A stretch of DNA of 64,000 nucleotides from Lichenicoccus roseus. GTDB taxonomy: Bacteria; Pseudomonadota; Alphaproteobacteria; Acetobacterales; Acetobacteraceae. Both the position numbers and the translations under genes were made by a program. How positions within the stretch are numbered: the stretch's first letter is position 1; each line of letters starts with the position of its first letter. Below the pieces are notes generated by a model. That model did not search any database, was not told the DNA's origin, and saw nothing but the letters and a program-made list of their open reading frames with translations. The stretch covers positions 62,001 through 126,000 of the forward strand of contig NZ_VCDI01000004.1 of assembly GCF_005844085.1 (NCBI RefSeq), read 5' to 3'. Of this stretch, positions 26,316-36,076 are shown one piece after another.

Positions 26316-26416
26316 ATTTGTCTTATTCGGTTACAGATCGTGAGGATGGCACGCCCGTGCAAGAGCACGCCATCCCGAACCCGGTGCTGGAGCCGGTGCG
26401 GCCGAGATTGTCGACC

Positions 26417-28570
26417 TCAGGCCGCATCGTCGGGACGACGCTCACGGCCCTTCGACCCGACGCTCTCGCTGATATCGGCGCCGGTGGCCTGGTCCACCAC
26501 GCGCATCGACAGCTTCACCTTGCCGCGATCGTCGAAGCCCAGCACCTTCACCTTCACGGCGTCGCCCATCGAGACCACGTCGGCGGTCTTGTTGACCCGC
26601 CCCTGCGCCAGCTCGCTGATATGCACCAGGCCGTCGCGCGCGCCGAGGAAGTTCACGAAGGCGCCGAAATCGGCCACCTTCACCACCTTGCCGGTGTAGA
26701 TCACGCCGATCTCCGGCTCGGCCACGATGCCGCGGATACGGTCGATCGCCTTCTGTGCCTGCTCGTCCGAACTCGCCGCGATCTTCACCGTGCCGTCGTC
26801 ATTGATGTCGATCTTGCAGCCGGTGGTCTCGACGATCTCGCGGATCACCTTGCCGCCGGTGCCGATGATGTCGCGCAGCTTCTCCTTCGGCACGTTGATC
26901 ACGGTGATCTTCGGCGCCGTCGCCGACACGCCCGAGCGGTTCTCGGTCAGCGCCTTGGCCATCTCGCCCAGGATGTGGATGCGGCCCTCGCGCGCCTGCT
27001 CCAGCGCCACCTGCATGATCGCCGGGGTGATCGAGGTGATCTTGATGTCCATCTGCAGCGAGGTGATGCCCGCCTCGGTGCCGGCCACCTTGAAGTCCAT
27101 GTCGCCGAGATGGTCCTCGTCGCCAAGGATGTCGGAGAGCACCGCATAGCCGCGATCCTCCTTGATCAGGCCCATGGCAATGCCGGCCACCGGACGCTTC
27201 AGCGGGACGCCCGCATCCATCAAGGCGAGCGAAGTGCCGCAGACGGTCGCCATCGAGGACGAGCCGTTGCTCTCGGTGATCTCGCTGACCACGCGCAGGG
27301 TGTACGGGAACGCTTCCTTGCCCGGCAGCAGCGGGTGGATGGCGCGCCAGGCGAGCTTGCCGTGGCCGATCTCGCGACGGCCCGGCGAGCCCATGCGGCC
27401 GGCCTCGCCCACCGAGTACGGCGGGAAGTTGTAGTGCAGCATGAAGTTCGAACGATACTCGCCCTCGAGTGCGTCGATCACCTGCTCGTCCTGGCCGGTG
27501 CCCAGCGTGGTGACCACCAGCGCCTGGGTCTCGCCACGGGTGAACAGCGACGAGCCGTGGGCACGCGGCAGGATGCCGACCTCGGCCACGATCGGACGCA
27601 CGGTGCGCAGGTCGCGGCCGTCGATGCGCAGGCCGGTGTCGAGCACGGCGCCGCGCACGATGTCGGCCTCGAGCTCCTTCAGCAGCGGCTTTGCCTTGTC
27701 GGCGTCCAGCCCCTCCGCCTTCAGTGCCTCGATGACCTGCTTCTTGGCGGCACCCACCTTCTCGTAGCGGGCCTGCTTGACGCGTTCCTGGTATGCCTCG
27801 GCGATCGAGGCACGACCCAGCGCGTCGATACGGCTGTGCAGCGACACCAGTTCGGCATCCGGCTCGGCCAGCGTCCAGGGCGTCTTGGCGGCATGCTCGG
27901 CAAGCTCGATGATCGCCTGGATCACCGGCTGGAACGCCTCGTGGCCAAAAGTGACAGCACCCAGCATCACCTCCTCGGTGAGCTCGGAGGCCTCGCTCTC
28001 GACCATCAGCACGCCCTCGGTGGTGCCGGCGAGCACCAGGTCGAGCTGGCTGGTCTTGGTCTCCGCCAGTGTCGGGTTCAGCAAATACTGGCCGTTCTCG
28101 TAGCCGACCCGGCAACCGGCGATCGGGCCGAAGAACGGGATGCCGGACAGCGTGAGGGCCGCCGAGCAGCCGATCATCGCCACGATGGCAGGATCGTTCT
28201 CGAGATCATGGCTGAGGACGGTGGCGACCACCTGGACCTCGTTGCGGAAATTGTCCGGAAACAGCGGCCGGATCGGGCGGTCGATCAGGCGCGAGTTCAG
28301 GATCTCGGCCTCGGACGGCCGGCCCTCGCGCTTGAAGAAGCCGCCCGGGATCTTGCCGGCGGCGAACGCCTTCTCCTGGTAGTTCACGGTCAGCGGGAAG
28401 AAATCCTGGCCCGGCTTGACGTTGCGGGCGCCGACGGCGGTGCACAGCACGATGGTGTCGCCATACGACACCATGACGGCGCCATCGGCCTGGCGGGCGA
28501 TCTTGCCGGTCTCGAGGACGAGCTTGCGGCCGCCCCAGTCGATTTCCTTGCGATAGAAGTCGAACATCAT
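26417..28570 (-). CDS. pnp: Polyribonucleotide nucleotidyltransferase (PNPase)
   Basis: A 717-residue 3'-5' phosphorolytic exoribonuclease, trimeric in the cytoplasm and part of the RNA degradosome in many bacteria. Domains in order: RNase PH domain 1 ([21 protein letters not shown]), the helical linker, catalytic RNase PH domain 2 ([16 protein letters not shown]; later [27 protein letters not shown]), the KH domain ([13 protein letters not shown]) and S1 ([27 protein letters not shown]). ATG 28570 is chosen because AGGGGAA lies just upstream. It follows truB and rpsO on the same strand, the conserved order in bacteria, with a 246-base leader. Confidence 0.97.
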   Translation of the reverse strand: MMFDFYRKEIDWGGRKLVLETGKIARQADGAVMVSYGDTIVLCTAVGARNVKPGQDFFPLTVNYQEKAFAAGKIPGGFFKREGRPSEAEILNSRLIDRPIRPLFPDNFRNEVQVVATVLSHDLENDPAIVAMIGCSAALTLSGIPFFGPIAGCRVGYENGQYLLNPTLAETKTSQLDLVLAGTTEGVLMVESEASELTEEVMLGAVTFGHEAFQPVIQAIIELAEHAAKTPWTLAEPDAELVSLHSRIDALGRASIAEAYQERVKQARYEKVGAAKKQVIEALKAEGLDADKAKPLLKELEADIVRGAVLDTGLRIDGRDLRTVRPIVAEVGILPRAHGSSLFTRGETQALVVTTLGTGQDEQVIDALEGEYRSNFMLHYNFPPYSVGEAGRMGSPGRREIGHGKLAWRAIHPLLPGKEAFPYTLRVVSEITESNGSSSMATVCGTSLALMDAGVPLKRPVAGIAMGLIKEDRGYAVLSDILGDEDHLGDMDFKVAGTEAGITSLQMDIKITSITPAIMQVALEQAREGRIHILGEMAKALTENRSGVSATAPKITVINVPKEKLRDIIGTGGKVIREIVETTGCKIDINDDGTVKIAASSDEQAQKAIDRIRGIVAEPEIGVIYTGKVVKVADFGAFVNFLGARDGLVHISELAQGRVNKTADVVSMGDAVKVKVLGFDDRGKVKLSMRVVDQATGADISESVGSKGRERRPDDAA

Positions 28571-28816
28571 GTTCCCCTTTTGCGTGTTGGCCGGGGGACG
28601 GAGGGCATCAGGCGCATCGGCTGCGGCGTCTCGGACGGCATGGAGCAGCACCCCATGTGGCCTGAAACGCCGGGCGACCCCTGGTGGTCTCCGGACCCGG
28701 GCTAGAAATGCCTCCAGGGACGAGCGCGGCAGGCAGGGGATGGTCCCCCGACGCCACGATCATCCCCGGATGCGAACCCATGGTGTCTTAGTGGACCCGG
28801 CTCGGCGCCGCCATGC

Positions 28817-29086
28817 CTAGCGACGCAGCCCGAGGCGTCCGATCAGGGTCTCGTAGCGGCCCTGGTCCTTGCGCTTGAGGTAGTCGAGCAGGCGGCGGCG
28901 GCGGCCGACCAGCATCAGCAGTCCGCGGCGCGAGTGGAAGTCCTTCGCGTGCGTCTTGAGGTGCTCGGTCAGGTTGACGATCCGCTCGCTGAGCAGCGCG
29001 ACCTGCACTTCCGGCGAACCGGTATCGTTGGCGGCATTGGCGTAATCGCCGACAAGCGCCGTCCGGCGCTCGGCTGTAATCGACAT
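28817..29086 (-). CDS. rpsO: 30S ribosomal protein S15
   Basis: An 89-residue ribosomal protein, the usual S15 length. It binds 16S rRNA early in assembly of the 30S platform. Conserved segments are [35 protein letters not shown] and [11 protein letters not shown]. It starts 22 bases after truB on the same strand and precedes pnp. In other bacteria S15 represses its own translation and pnp mRNA is processed by RNase III; no such element is confidently visible in the 246-base rpsO-pnp spacer. Confidence 0.97.
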   Translation of the reverse strand: MSITAERRTALVGDYANAANDTGSPEVQVALLSERIVNLTEHLKTHAKDFHSRRGLLMLVGRRRRLLDYLKRKDQGRYETLIGRLGLRR

Positions 29087-29108
29087 CGTGATGCTCCGTA
29101 GGACTGGG

Positions 29109-30029
29109 TTAAAGCAGGCGCTCCGGACGCAGCCACCCGTCTTCGAGCCGGCAGAGTCCGATCACGCGCCCCCCGTCCATGGCCCGCGCGATACCCCCTG
29201 CGGGGTTCGCGCTGTCAGGGATCCGGCCCATCATGGTAACCAGGCTGATCGCCTGGCCGTGTGAGAGGCTTTCCGCTTCGCTCTCGGTCAAGGCCAGCGC
29301 CGGGATGTCGGCCAGCGCGGTCGCGACCGGACGCAGAAGCGCCGGTGAGGTGGGCGCGTTGTCCGCTCCCTCGAGAATTTTGTCCAGGGAAATCGCGTCC
29401 TCGATCAGGAACGGCCCCACCCGAAGCCGGCGCAACGCTGCCACGTGGCCCACGGTGCCGCAGACCCGGGCGAGATCGCGTGCCAGGCTGCGCATGTAGA
29501 CGCCCTTGCCGGACTGCACCGCGAACACCGCGCTGTCGGCATCGGGCCGGTCGATCAGCTCGAAGCGGTCGATCCTGGCCGGGCGCGGCTCGAGCACCGG
29601 CGGCCTGCCCTCGCGGGCCATGTCGTAGGCGCGCTCGCCTGCCACCTTGATGGCCGAGAAGATCGGCGGCACCTGCATGATGTCGCCCTGGAAGCCGGCA
29701 AGACCGGCCCGGATCCGGTCGTCGTCCGGCCGCTCGCCCGAGGTCTCGATCACCTCGCCATCGGCGTCGTCGGTGTCGCGCGCCTCGCCGAAGCGCAGGG
29801 TGAAATGGTACAGCTTGGTGCCGTCCATGATGTACGGCACCGTCTTGGTTGCCGCCCCGAACGCCACCGGCAGCAGCCCGGTCGCCAGCGGGTCCAGGGT
29901 GCCGCCATGCCCTGCCTTCTGGGCATCGAAGCCGCGCCGCACGCGGTTCACCACGTCGGTGCTGGTCGGGCCGGTTGGCTTGTCGACCAGCAGCCAGCCA
30001 TCGAGGGCGCGTCCGCGCTTGCGTCGCAT
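29109..30029 (-). CDS. truB: tRNA pseudouridine(55) synthase
   Basis: A 306-residue enzyme making pseudouridine 55 in the T-loop of tRNAs. The catalytic Asp is D46 in [16 protein letters not shown], and [14 protein letters not shown] marks the N-terminus. Other TruB motifs are [41 protein letters not shown] and [15 protein letters not shown]. It heads the truB-rpsO-pnp group. The gene usually found upstream, rbfA, is not there: truB instead starts next to the divergent dhaK with 151 bases between them. Confidence 0.95.
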   Translation of the reverse strand: MRRKRGRALDGWLLVDKPTGPTSTDVVNRVRRGFDAQKAGHGGTLDPLATGLLPVAFGAATKTVPYIMDGTKLYHFTLRFGEARDTDDADGEVIETSGERPDDDRIRAGLAGFQGDIMQVPPIFSAIKVAGERAYDMAREGRPPVLEPRPARIDRFELIDRPDADSAVFAVQSGKGVYMRSLARDLARVCGTVGHVAALRRLRVGPFLIEDAISLDKILEGADNAPTSPALLRPVATALADIPALALTESEAESLSHGQAISLVTMMGRIPDSANPAGGIARAMDGGRVIGLCRLEDGWLRPERLL

Positions 30030-30180
30030 GGGTCAGTCAGCCTCTGTCAGTGTGCGCCGCGTGTAGACGAGGCGGTTGCCGCCGGCAAACCGGCCCCCCG
30101 GCTTTACCCGGCACCCGCGCAGGATATGCTGTGGCCCAGCAGGTTTGAGGCGACGACAGATCGCCCGCACGGGAGGCCGG

Positions 30181-31200
30181 ATGCAACGCGTCAAGAAGAT
30201 CCTCAACGACACCGCCGACGTGGTGGCCGAGACCGTCGAGGGCCTGGTGCTGGCCTCCGACGGCACCACGCGACTGATGGATGGGCACCGGGTGATCGTG
30301 CGCCAGCCATCGGCCAGGGAGGCCGGCCGCAAGGGCAAGGTCGGGCTGCTGGTCGGCGGCGGCAGCGGGCACGAGCCGCTGTTCTCCGGCCTGGTCGGAC
30401 AGGGCCTCGCGGATGCGGCGGTGTGCGGCAACGTGTTCGCGGCGCCCAGCCCGGACGCCATCGCCGCCGCCACCCAGGACATCGATGACGGCGCCGGGGT
30501 GCTGTACGTCTATGGCAACTACGCCGGCGACGTCATGAACTTCGACATGGGCGCCGAGCTCGCAGGCGACGAGGATATCACCGTGCGCAACGTGCGGGTA
30601 CGCGACGACGTCGCCGCCGCCCCGAAGGAGCGCATCGACGATCGCCGCGGCATCGCCGGCGACCTGTTCGTGGTCAAGATCGCCGGCAGCGCCTGCGAGA
30701 GTTGTGACACCCTGGACGAGGCGTGGCGCATCACCGCGAAGGCGGAAGCCAACACCCGCTCGATCGGTGTCGCGGTGTCGGCGGGCTCCATTCCCGAAAC
30801 CGGCAAGCCGACCTTCGAGCTCGGCGACGACGAGATCGAGATCGGCATGGGCGCCCATGGCGAGCCCGGCGTGAGCCGGCAGAAGATCGGGCCGGCGGAC
30901 GCCGTCGTCGACCAGATGATGGCCGCCCTGCTGCCGGACCTGCCGTTCGAGCGCGGCTGCGAAGTCGCGCTGCTGATCAACAACCTCGGCGCGTCCACCA
31001 TGATGGAGCTGCTGATCGCCAACCGGCGCATCCGGCACTGCCTGGACCAGGCCGGCGTCGGGGTGCATCGCACCGAGATCGGGCATTTCCTGACCACGCA
31101 GGAGATGGCCGGCTACTCGATCACCTTGCTGAAACTCGACGACGAGCTGAAGCACCATCTCGACGCACCGGCGCGCTCCGTCGCCTACAGCAGGGGATAG
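30181..31200 (+). CDS. dhaK: Dihydroxyacetone kinase subunit DhaK
   Basis: A 339-residue protein of the DhaK/Dak1 family, the subunit that binds dihydroxyacetone (or a related C3-C4 ketose). The two active-site histidines are visible: H64 in GGGSGHEPLF and H226 in GMGAHGEPG, the latter equivalent to the His that forms a covalent hemiaminal with the substrate. YGNYAGDVMNFDMG and LINNLGASTMMEL are further family signatures. ATG 30181 is preceded by GGGAGG. DhaL follows seven bases later. No DhaM phosphotransferase is nearby, so the phosphate donor is uncertain. Confidence 0.93.
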   Translation: MQRVKKILNDTADVVAETVEGLVLASDGTTRLMDGHRVIVRQPSAREAGRKGKVGLLVGGGSGHEPLFSGLVGQGLADAAVCGNVFAAPSPDAIAAATQDIDDGAGVLYVYGNYAGDVMNFDMGAELAGDEDITVRNVRVRDDVAAAPKERIDDRRGIAGDLFVVKIAGSACESCDTLDEAWRITAKAEANTRSIGVAVSAGSIPETGKPTFELGDDEIEIGMGAHGEPGVSRQKIGPADAVVDQMMAALLPDLPFERGCEVALLINNLGASTMMELLIANRRIRHCLDQAGVGVHRTEIGHFLTTQEMAGYSITLLKLDDELKHHLDAPARSVAYSRG

Positions 31201-31207
31201 CACCGGC

Positions 31208-31849
31208 ATGGCCGACGAACTCGACGCAGTCGCCGTCCGCGCGATGCTGCTGCAGGTCTGCACGCGGATGATCGAGAATACCGACCGGCTGACCGAGGCC
31301 GACCAGGCCGTCGGCGACGGCGATCATGGCATCGGCATGCGGCGCGGCTTCACCGCCGCGCGCGACAAGCTCGAGGCGCTCGAGCCCGCCAGTGTCGCCG
31401 AGGTGTTCAAGACGGTCGGCACCGCGGTGATGGCGCAGACCGGCGGCGCGTCTGGCGCGGTGTTCGGCACGCTCTACCGCGCCGGCGCCACCGCCTGCGG
31501 CGACCATGCGCTGGATGCCGCAACGTTCCTGGCGTTCCTGGAACAGGGCCTGGCGGCGGTGCAGAAGCGCGGCGGCGCGGTGCCGGGTGCCAAGACCATG
31601 ATCGACGCCCTCGCCCCCGCCGCCGAGGCCGCGCGGGCCGCGCAGGCGGATGGTCTGGCGGCGATGATCCGCGCAGCAGCCGACGCTGCGCAGCAGGGCG
31701 TGCAGGCGAGCCGCGACATGATCGCGACAACCGGCAAGGCGCGCACGCTCGGCGAGCGCTCGCTCGGCCATCCGGATCCGGGGGCGATCTCGATGCAGAT
31801 CCAGCTCGCGGCGATGCAGGACTACGTGGCAGGGCAGCGCGAGGACTGA
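31208..31849 (+). CDS. dhaL: Dihydroxyacetone kinase subunit DhaL
   Basis: A 213-residue all-helical nucleotide-binding subunit. The Asp cluster in ADQAVGDGDHGIGM coordinates the Mg-nucleotide, and GGASGAVFGTLYRA binds its phosphates. ERSLGHPDPGAIS and MQIQLAAMQDYV close the fold. It forms one operon with dhaK; together they transfer phosphate to dihydroxyacetone or a related ketose. In PTS-linked systems DhaL keeps a bound ADP re-charged by DhaM, while in others ATP is used directly; the sequence does not settle which. It converges on ynfA. Confidence 0.92.
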   Translation: MADELDAVAVRAMLLQVCTRMIENTDRLTEADQAVGDGDHGIGMRRGFTAARDKLEALEPASVAEVFKTVGTAVMAQTGGASGAVFGTLYRAGATACGDHALDAATFLAFLEQGLAAVQKRGGAVPGAKTMIDALAPAAEAARAAQADGLAAMIRAAADAAQQGVQASRDMIATTGKARTLGERSLGHPDPGAISMQIQLAAMQDYVAGQRED

Positions 31850-31863
31850 GGTCACCCGCTGCT

Positions 31864-32208
31864 TCATTGTGGGGCGGCAATGATGATCATGGCGCCAAGC
31901 AGGCAGACCGCCGCGCCGGCCAGGTCCCAGCGCCCGGGCTGCACATGCTCCACCAGCCTGAGCCAGGCCAGCGATGCGACGATGTAGACGCCGCCATAGG
32001 CCGCGTAGGCCCGGCCGGCCGCAGCACTGTCTATCAGCGTCAGCAGGCAGGCGAAGGCTGCGAGCGACGCCAGGCCGGGCAACACCCACAGCACGCCTCG
32101 ACCCAGGCGGAGCCATGCCCAGAAGGAGAAGCAGCCGCCGATCTCGGCCAGTGCCGCGGCTGCGTAGATCGCGCCGTCACGCAGCAGCGATGGCCACGAA
32201 CTGGTCAG
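31864..32208 (-). CDS. ynfA: YnfA family (UPF0060) membrane protein, probable CTG start
   Basis: A 114-residue, four-helix inner-membrane protein resembling small multidrug resistance transporters. The family pattern is complete: [62 protein letters not shown] and a final hydrophobic helix. The conserved first helix has no ATG, GTG or TTG in frame before it; the nearest standard codon, GTG 32094, would delete that helix. CTG at 32208 overlaps the egtD TGA as CTGA and gives a start [12 protein letters not shown] of the expected length. The CTG start is inference; the reading frame and family are clear. Function of YnfA proteins is poorly known. Confidence 0.75.
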   Translation of the reverse strand: MTSSWPSLLRDGAIYAAAALAEIGGCFSFWAWLRLGRGVLWVLPGLASLAAFACLLTLIDSAAAGRAYAAYGGVYIVASLAWLRLVEHVQPGRWDLAGAAVCLLGAMIIIAAPQ

Positions 32209-33173
32209 GTCGCCAGCAGGGCGTGCAGGCCGAAACGGCCGTCGGGGTCGGTCCAGAACTGCTCCGACCGCCAGCCGGCCTGCGCCGCCAGCGCCGCGAA
32301 ACCCTCGCGCGTGTGCTTGTAGCTGCTCTCGGTGTGGATGGTCTCGCCACGCGCGAAGGCGATGCTGCGCTCGCCCAGTGCGATGGTCTGCGCAGCGCTG
32401 CTGACCAGATGCATCTCGATCCGGCCGGCCTGCTGGTTCCAGACCGCGCGGTGGGCGAAATGATCCGGATCGAAGTCGGCGTCGCAGATGCGGTTCACGT
32501 GACGCAGGATGTTTCGGTTGAACGCCGCCGTGACGCCCTCGGCATCGTCATAGGCCGGGATCAACTCGGCGCGGTCCTTGAACAGGTCGGTGCCGATCAG
32601 GAACCGGACCGGAGCGCCGTCCAGCCCATCGGCCAGGTCCTCCCGCGTCTGCCGGAGGAACCGCAATACCATCTCGGGCTCGAAATTGCCGATCGTCGAG
32701 CCCGGGAAGAAGCCAAGACGCCTGCCGCCCCCTGTGCGCGGCAGTTCCACCGGACCGGTGAAATCGGCCTCCACCGGCTCCACCCGCAAGGCCGGATGGC
32801 TGCGCCGCAGCCGCTCCGCCAGGGCTGCAAGGGCCGGACCGGCGATGTCGATCGGCACGTAGGTGACGAGGGTCCCGGGTGCTGCGTCGATCAGGGCCAC
32901 ACCCTTGCGCTCGTCGCTGGCGCCGTACTCGATCAGGCTGGTGCCCGGCTCGACATCGGCCACGATCTCACGCGCATGGTGGTCGAGTAGCGCCGTCTCC
33001 GCGCGGGTGACGTAGTATTCGGGCAGTCCGGTGATGCGGCCGAACAGTTCGCAGCCCGCCTCGTCGTAGAACAGCCGGGCCGGAAGCGTCTTCTGCGACG
33101 CCGTCAGGCCGGCCAGGATATCCATGCGATCGAGCTCGCGCTGCGATGGTTGGGCGCCAAACTGGTCAGGCAT
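32205..33173 (-). CDS. egtD: L-histidine N(alpha)-methyltransferase (ergothioneine biosynthesis)
   Basis: A 322-residue SAM-dependent methyltransferase that converts histidine to hercynine, first step of ergothioneine synthesis. EgtD signatures are [40 protein letters not shown] (SAM binding), [12 protein letters not shown] and a C-terminal [16 protein letters not shown] with the substrate-binding Glu/Ser. It lies just downstream of egtB on the same strand (24 bases apart), and its stop overlaps the proposed ynfA start. No egtC or egtE was seen, as is common in alphaproteobacteria, where other enzymes supply those steps. Confidence 0.95.
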   Translation of the reverse strand: MPDQFGAQPSQRELDRMDILAGLTASQKTLPARLFYDEAGCELFGRITGLPEYYVTRAETALLDHHAREIVADVEPGTSLIEYGASDERKGVALIDAAPGTLVTYVPIDIAGPALAALAERLRRSHPALRVEPVEADFTGPVELPRTGGGRRLGFFPGSTIGNFEPEMVLRFLRQTREDLADGLDGAPVRFLIGTDLFKDRAELIPAYDDAEGVTAAFNRNILRHVNRICDADFDPDHFAHRAVWNQQAGRIEMHLVSSAAQTIALGERSIAFARGETIHTESSYKHTREGFAALAAQAGWRSEQFWTDPDGRFGLHALLAT

Positions 33174-33197
33174 GCGGAGTCCTAGCTTGTCGTGATC

Positions 33198-34412
33198 TCA
33201 GCGATCCTGGGCGAGCCGCAGGCCGGTGACCTGCCAACGCTTCTCCGGCTGGAAGAAGTTGCGGTAGCTGGTCCGCTCATGGCCCGGCGAGGTGGCGTAG
33301 GAGCTGCCGCGCAGCACCATCTGGTTGATCATGAACTTGCCGTTGTATTCGCCGATCGCGCCAGGCACCGGCTTGAAGCGCGGATAGGCCAGGTAGGCGC
33401 TGCCGGTCCATTGCCAGGCATGGCCGAAGAACTCGGGCAGGTCCGGTTGCGCCGCCTCCAGCTCGGCCTCGGTCGGAAGCCGGGCGCCGGCCCAGCGCGC
33501 GTAGGCGTCGGCCTCGTACCAGCTCACATGGGTGACCGGGGCGTCGGGGTCGACCAGGGTGCAGCCACCCGGGTTGACCTGCCGCCAGCCGCCGTCGCCA
33601 TCCGGCCGCCAATGCAGCGGCGCGTTCCAGCCCTGCTCCGAGACCTGCCCCCAGCCATCGGACATCCAAAGGTCGGCGCGGGCATAGCCGTCGTCCCGCA
33701 TGAACTCCAGCCACTCACCGTTGCGCACCAGCCGGTTCGCAAGCGCGTGCGGCAGCAGGATCTGCTGGTGGCGCGGATACTCGTTGTCGAAGCCGAAGCC
33801 GCCGCCGGTATGGCCGATGCCGACCAGGCCGCCGCTGCGCTCGATGAACCGGGTCGGGCCCGGATGCCGCGCGGGCGGGGTCCAGCCGGGCAGGACCGCG
33901 AAGCCGTCATCCACCCAGGCCAGGGGGTTCTGCGCCAGCGCATGCAGCGCGTCGGTGATCAACAGCTCCTGGTGCTGCTGCTCGTGGTGCAACCCGAGTG
34001 TTACCAGTTCGTCGAGCGAGGGGTCGTCCACGCTCTGCAGCAGGGTCTCCAGCGCCGCATCGACATGGGCGCGATAGGCGCCGACATGCGCCGCGTCCGG
34101 GCGGGTCAGCAGGCCCCGCATCGTTCGCGGATGACGCGGGCCCACGGCGTCGTAGTACGAGTTGAACAGGAACGGGAAGGCCGGGTCGAAGGCACGGTAG
34201 CCCGGGAGGTTCGGTCCCAGCACGAACTGCTCGAAGAACCAGGTGGTATGCGCGCGGTGCCACTTCGCCGGGCTGGCATCGGGCATCGATTGCACGCACT
34301 GATCCTCGGGCGACAGGCCGCTGGCGAGGTGCTCGGTATGGGTCCGCACTGCCCGGCATCGTTCGGCGAGGTCCTGGCGGAGGCTGTTCGGACGGGACTG
34401 GGGCTGGGACAT
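33198..34412 (-). CDS. egtB: Ergothioneine biosynthesis protein EgtB (sulfoxide synthase)
   Basis: A 404-residue non-heme iron enzyme joining hercynine to a thiol (gamma-glutamylcysteine or cysteine) as the sulfoxide. The DinB-like N-terminal domain carries iron-binding His residues in AKWHRAHTTWFFE and LHHEQQHQELL. The C-terminal FGE-sulfatase domain shows EYPRHQQILLPHALANRLV, PVTHVSWYEADAYARWAGARLPTEAE and the GSSYAT...RNFF end. ATG 34412 (MSQPQSRP) is preferred to the earlier in-frame codon at 34442. It is upstream of egtD in a two-gene pathway operon. Confidence 0.95.
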   Translation of the reverse strand: MSQPQSRPNSLRQDLAERCRAVRTHTEHLASGLSPEDQCVQSMPDASPAKWHRAHTTWFFEQFVLGPNLPGYRAFDPAFPFLFNSYYDAVGPRHPRTMRGLLTRPDAAHVGAYRAHVDAALETLLQSVDDPSLDELVTLGLHHEQQHQELLITDALHALAQNPLAWVDDGFAVLPGWTPPARHPGPTRFIERSGGLVGIGHTGGGFGFDNEYPRHQQILLPHALANRLVRNGEWLEFMRDDGYARADLWMSDGWGQVSEQGWNAPLHWRPDGDGGWRQVNPGGCTLVDPDAPVTHVSWYEADAYARWAGARLPTEAELEAAQPDLPEFFGHAWQWTGSAYLAYPRFKPVPGAIGEYNGKFMINQMVLRGSSYATSPGHERTSYRNFFQPEKRWQVTGLRLAQDR

Positions 34413-34444
34413 GCCATGCTCGCGAATGAGGGGGTGCAACACGA

Positions 34445-36076
34445 TCAGATCGCGATGGTTGCCTCACCTTCGAGTAGTCGTATCAGGATGTCGAGTCGGT
34501 CGGCCTCGGCCGGCGGCTTGTCGGTACGCAGGCGCGACACCCTCGGGAAGCGCAGCGCGACGCCTGATTTGTGCCGGGTGGAACGCTGCGCCGCATCGAA
34601 GGCGATTTCGAGTACTATTCCGGCGTCCCGTCCGTGCGCGACCTCGCGCACCGGTCCGAAGCGCGCGGTGGTGTGGTTGCGGATCCAGCGATCGAGCATG
34701 GCGAGTTCGGCGTCGGTAAAGCCGGAATAGGCCTTGCCGACCGGCACCAGTTCTTCCGAACCGCCCTCCAGTTGGCGCCACAATCCAAAGGTATAGTCGG
34801 AATAGAACGAGCTGCGCTTGCCGTGGCCGCGCTGGGCATACATCAGCACCGCGTCGATGGTGAGCGGGTCGCGCTTCCACTTCCACCACAGGCCTTTCGG
34901 ACGCCCCGGCACATACGGGCTGTCGCGCCGCTTCAGCATCAGCCCCTCGATCGAGGCGGCGCGGGCACCGTCGCGCAGCACCGACAGCGCCGGCAGGTCG
35001 GGGACGTCGATCAGTTCCGACAGGTCCATGCGGGCCGGCGCCGCGCGGGCGAACCAGTCCTCCAGCCGCCGGCGGCGCGCGTCGAACGGCAGCGGCCGCA
35101 GGTCCTCGTCCGCCTCGAACAACATGTCGTAGAGGCGGATACCCACGGGAAACTGTTGCATCATGCGCCCGGTCGGCGCCTTCCGGTTCAGCCGCTGCTG
35201 CAGGTCGGCGAACGGTGCCACGACCACGCCGTCCGGGCCGTCGCGCAGCACCAGCAGCTCGCCATCCAGCACGGCGTCGAACGTCATCGCCTCGACGATC
35301 TCGGGGAACGCCGCCGAGATGTCCTCCGAGCCGCGCGAGTACAGCCGCCGGCCGCCCGGGGTGGAGACCAGCTGCACGCGTATGCCGTCCCACTTCCACT
35401 CGGCGACGTAGCGCGCATAGTCCAGCACCGCGAGGTCCTGCACCTCCAGCGGATGCGCCAGCATGGGCGGCCGGAACACCGGCGCGCCGGCCGGATCGGG
35501 CTTGTCGCCGCGCCCCTCCAGCCAGGCGAACAGCTCCGTATACGGCGGCGACAGCCCGTGCCAGACCTCCTCGATATCGTCGGCGGCGATGCGGCCGCCG
35601 CTGAGTTCGGCAAGCGCGATCTTGGCGATGCGCACCGAGGCGCCGACCCGCAGGCCGCCGGTGATCAGCTTGAGGATGGCGAGCCTTACCGGGGCCGGCG
35701 AGGCATCCAGCCAGCCCGCCACCAGCGCGCCGAGCTCGCTCTTCGGCGTGGTCGCCAGCGACTGCACCACCTCCATCAGCAATGGCGGCGGCGCGTTCAC
35801 CCGTCGCTCCGGCCACATCAGCGCGACGGTCTCGGCGAGGTCGCCGACATAATCATACGACCAGGCGAACAGCACCGGATCGGTGCGGCTCTCGGCGAGC
35901 TGGCGGATCAGTGCCGGCTTGGCGGCATCGAAGGCAAGTTCGCCGGTCAGCGCCGCAAGCCCGATGCCGCGATCCGGGTCCGGCTCGGTCTCGAAGAAGC
36001 GCCGCAGCAGGGCGATCTTGGCGAGCCGCCCAGGCGTCAGTGTCAGCCGTTCGAGCAGCTCGGCGAAAGCGATCAC
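34445..36076 (-). CDS. ATP-dependent DNA ligase (ligase-associated damage-response set)
   Basis: A 543-residue ligase. The adenylated Lys is K228 in AEWKWDGIR (KxDG motif I). LYSRGSEDIS, DGELLV, EGLMLKRRDSPYVPG and WWKWKRDP correspond to motifs Ia to V. The N-terminal helical DNA-binding domain and C-terminal OB domain (RSSFYSDYTFGLW ... GIVLEIAFDAAQRSTRHKSGVALRFPR) are complete. It starts at GTG 36076, which overlaps the exonuclease stop as GTGA, so the two are coupled. The combination matches the bacterial cassette of exonuclease, ligase, DEXH helicase and phosphoesterase implicated in DNA damage response; here the helicase is at 62.0 kb. Confidence 0.92.
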   Translation of the reverse strand: MIAFAELLERLTLTPGRLAKIALLRRFFETEPDPDRGIGLAALTGELAFDAAKPALIRQLAESRTDPVLFAWSYDYVGDLAETVALMWPERRVNAPPPLLMEVVQSLATTPKSELGALVAGWLDASPAPVRLAILKLITGGLRVGASVRIAKIALAELSGGRIAADDIEEVWHGLSPPYTELFAWLEGRGDKPDPAGAPVFRPPMLAHPLEVQDLAVLDYARYVAEWKWDGIRVQLVSTPGGRRLYSRGSEDISAAFPEIVEAMTFDAVLDGELLVLRDGPDGVVVAPFADLQQRLNRKAPTGRMMQQFPVGIRLYDMLFEADEDLRPLPFDARRRRLEDWFARAAPARMDLSELIDVPDLPALSVLRDGARAASIEGLMLKRRDSPYVPGRPKGLWWKWKRDPLTIDAVLMYAQRGHGKRSSFYSDYTFGLWRQLEGGSEELVPVGKAYSGFTDAELAMLDRWIRNHTTARFGPVREVAHGRDAGIVLEIAFDAAQRSTRHKSGVALRFPRVSRLRTDKPPAEADRLDILIRLLEGEATIAI

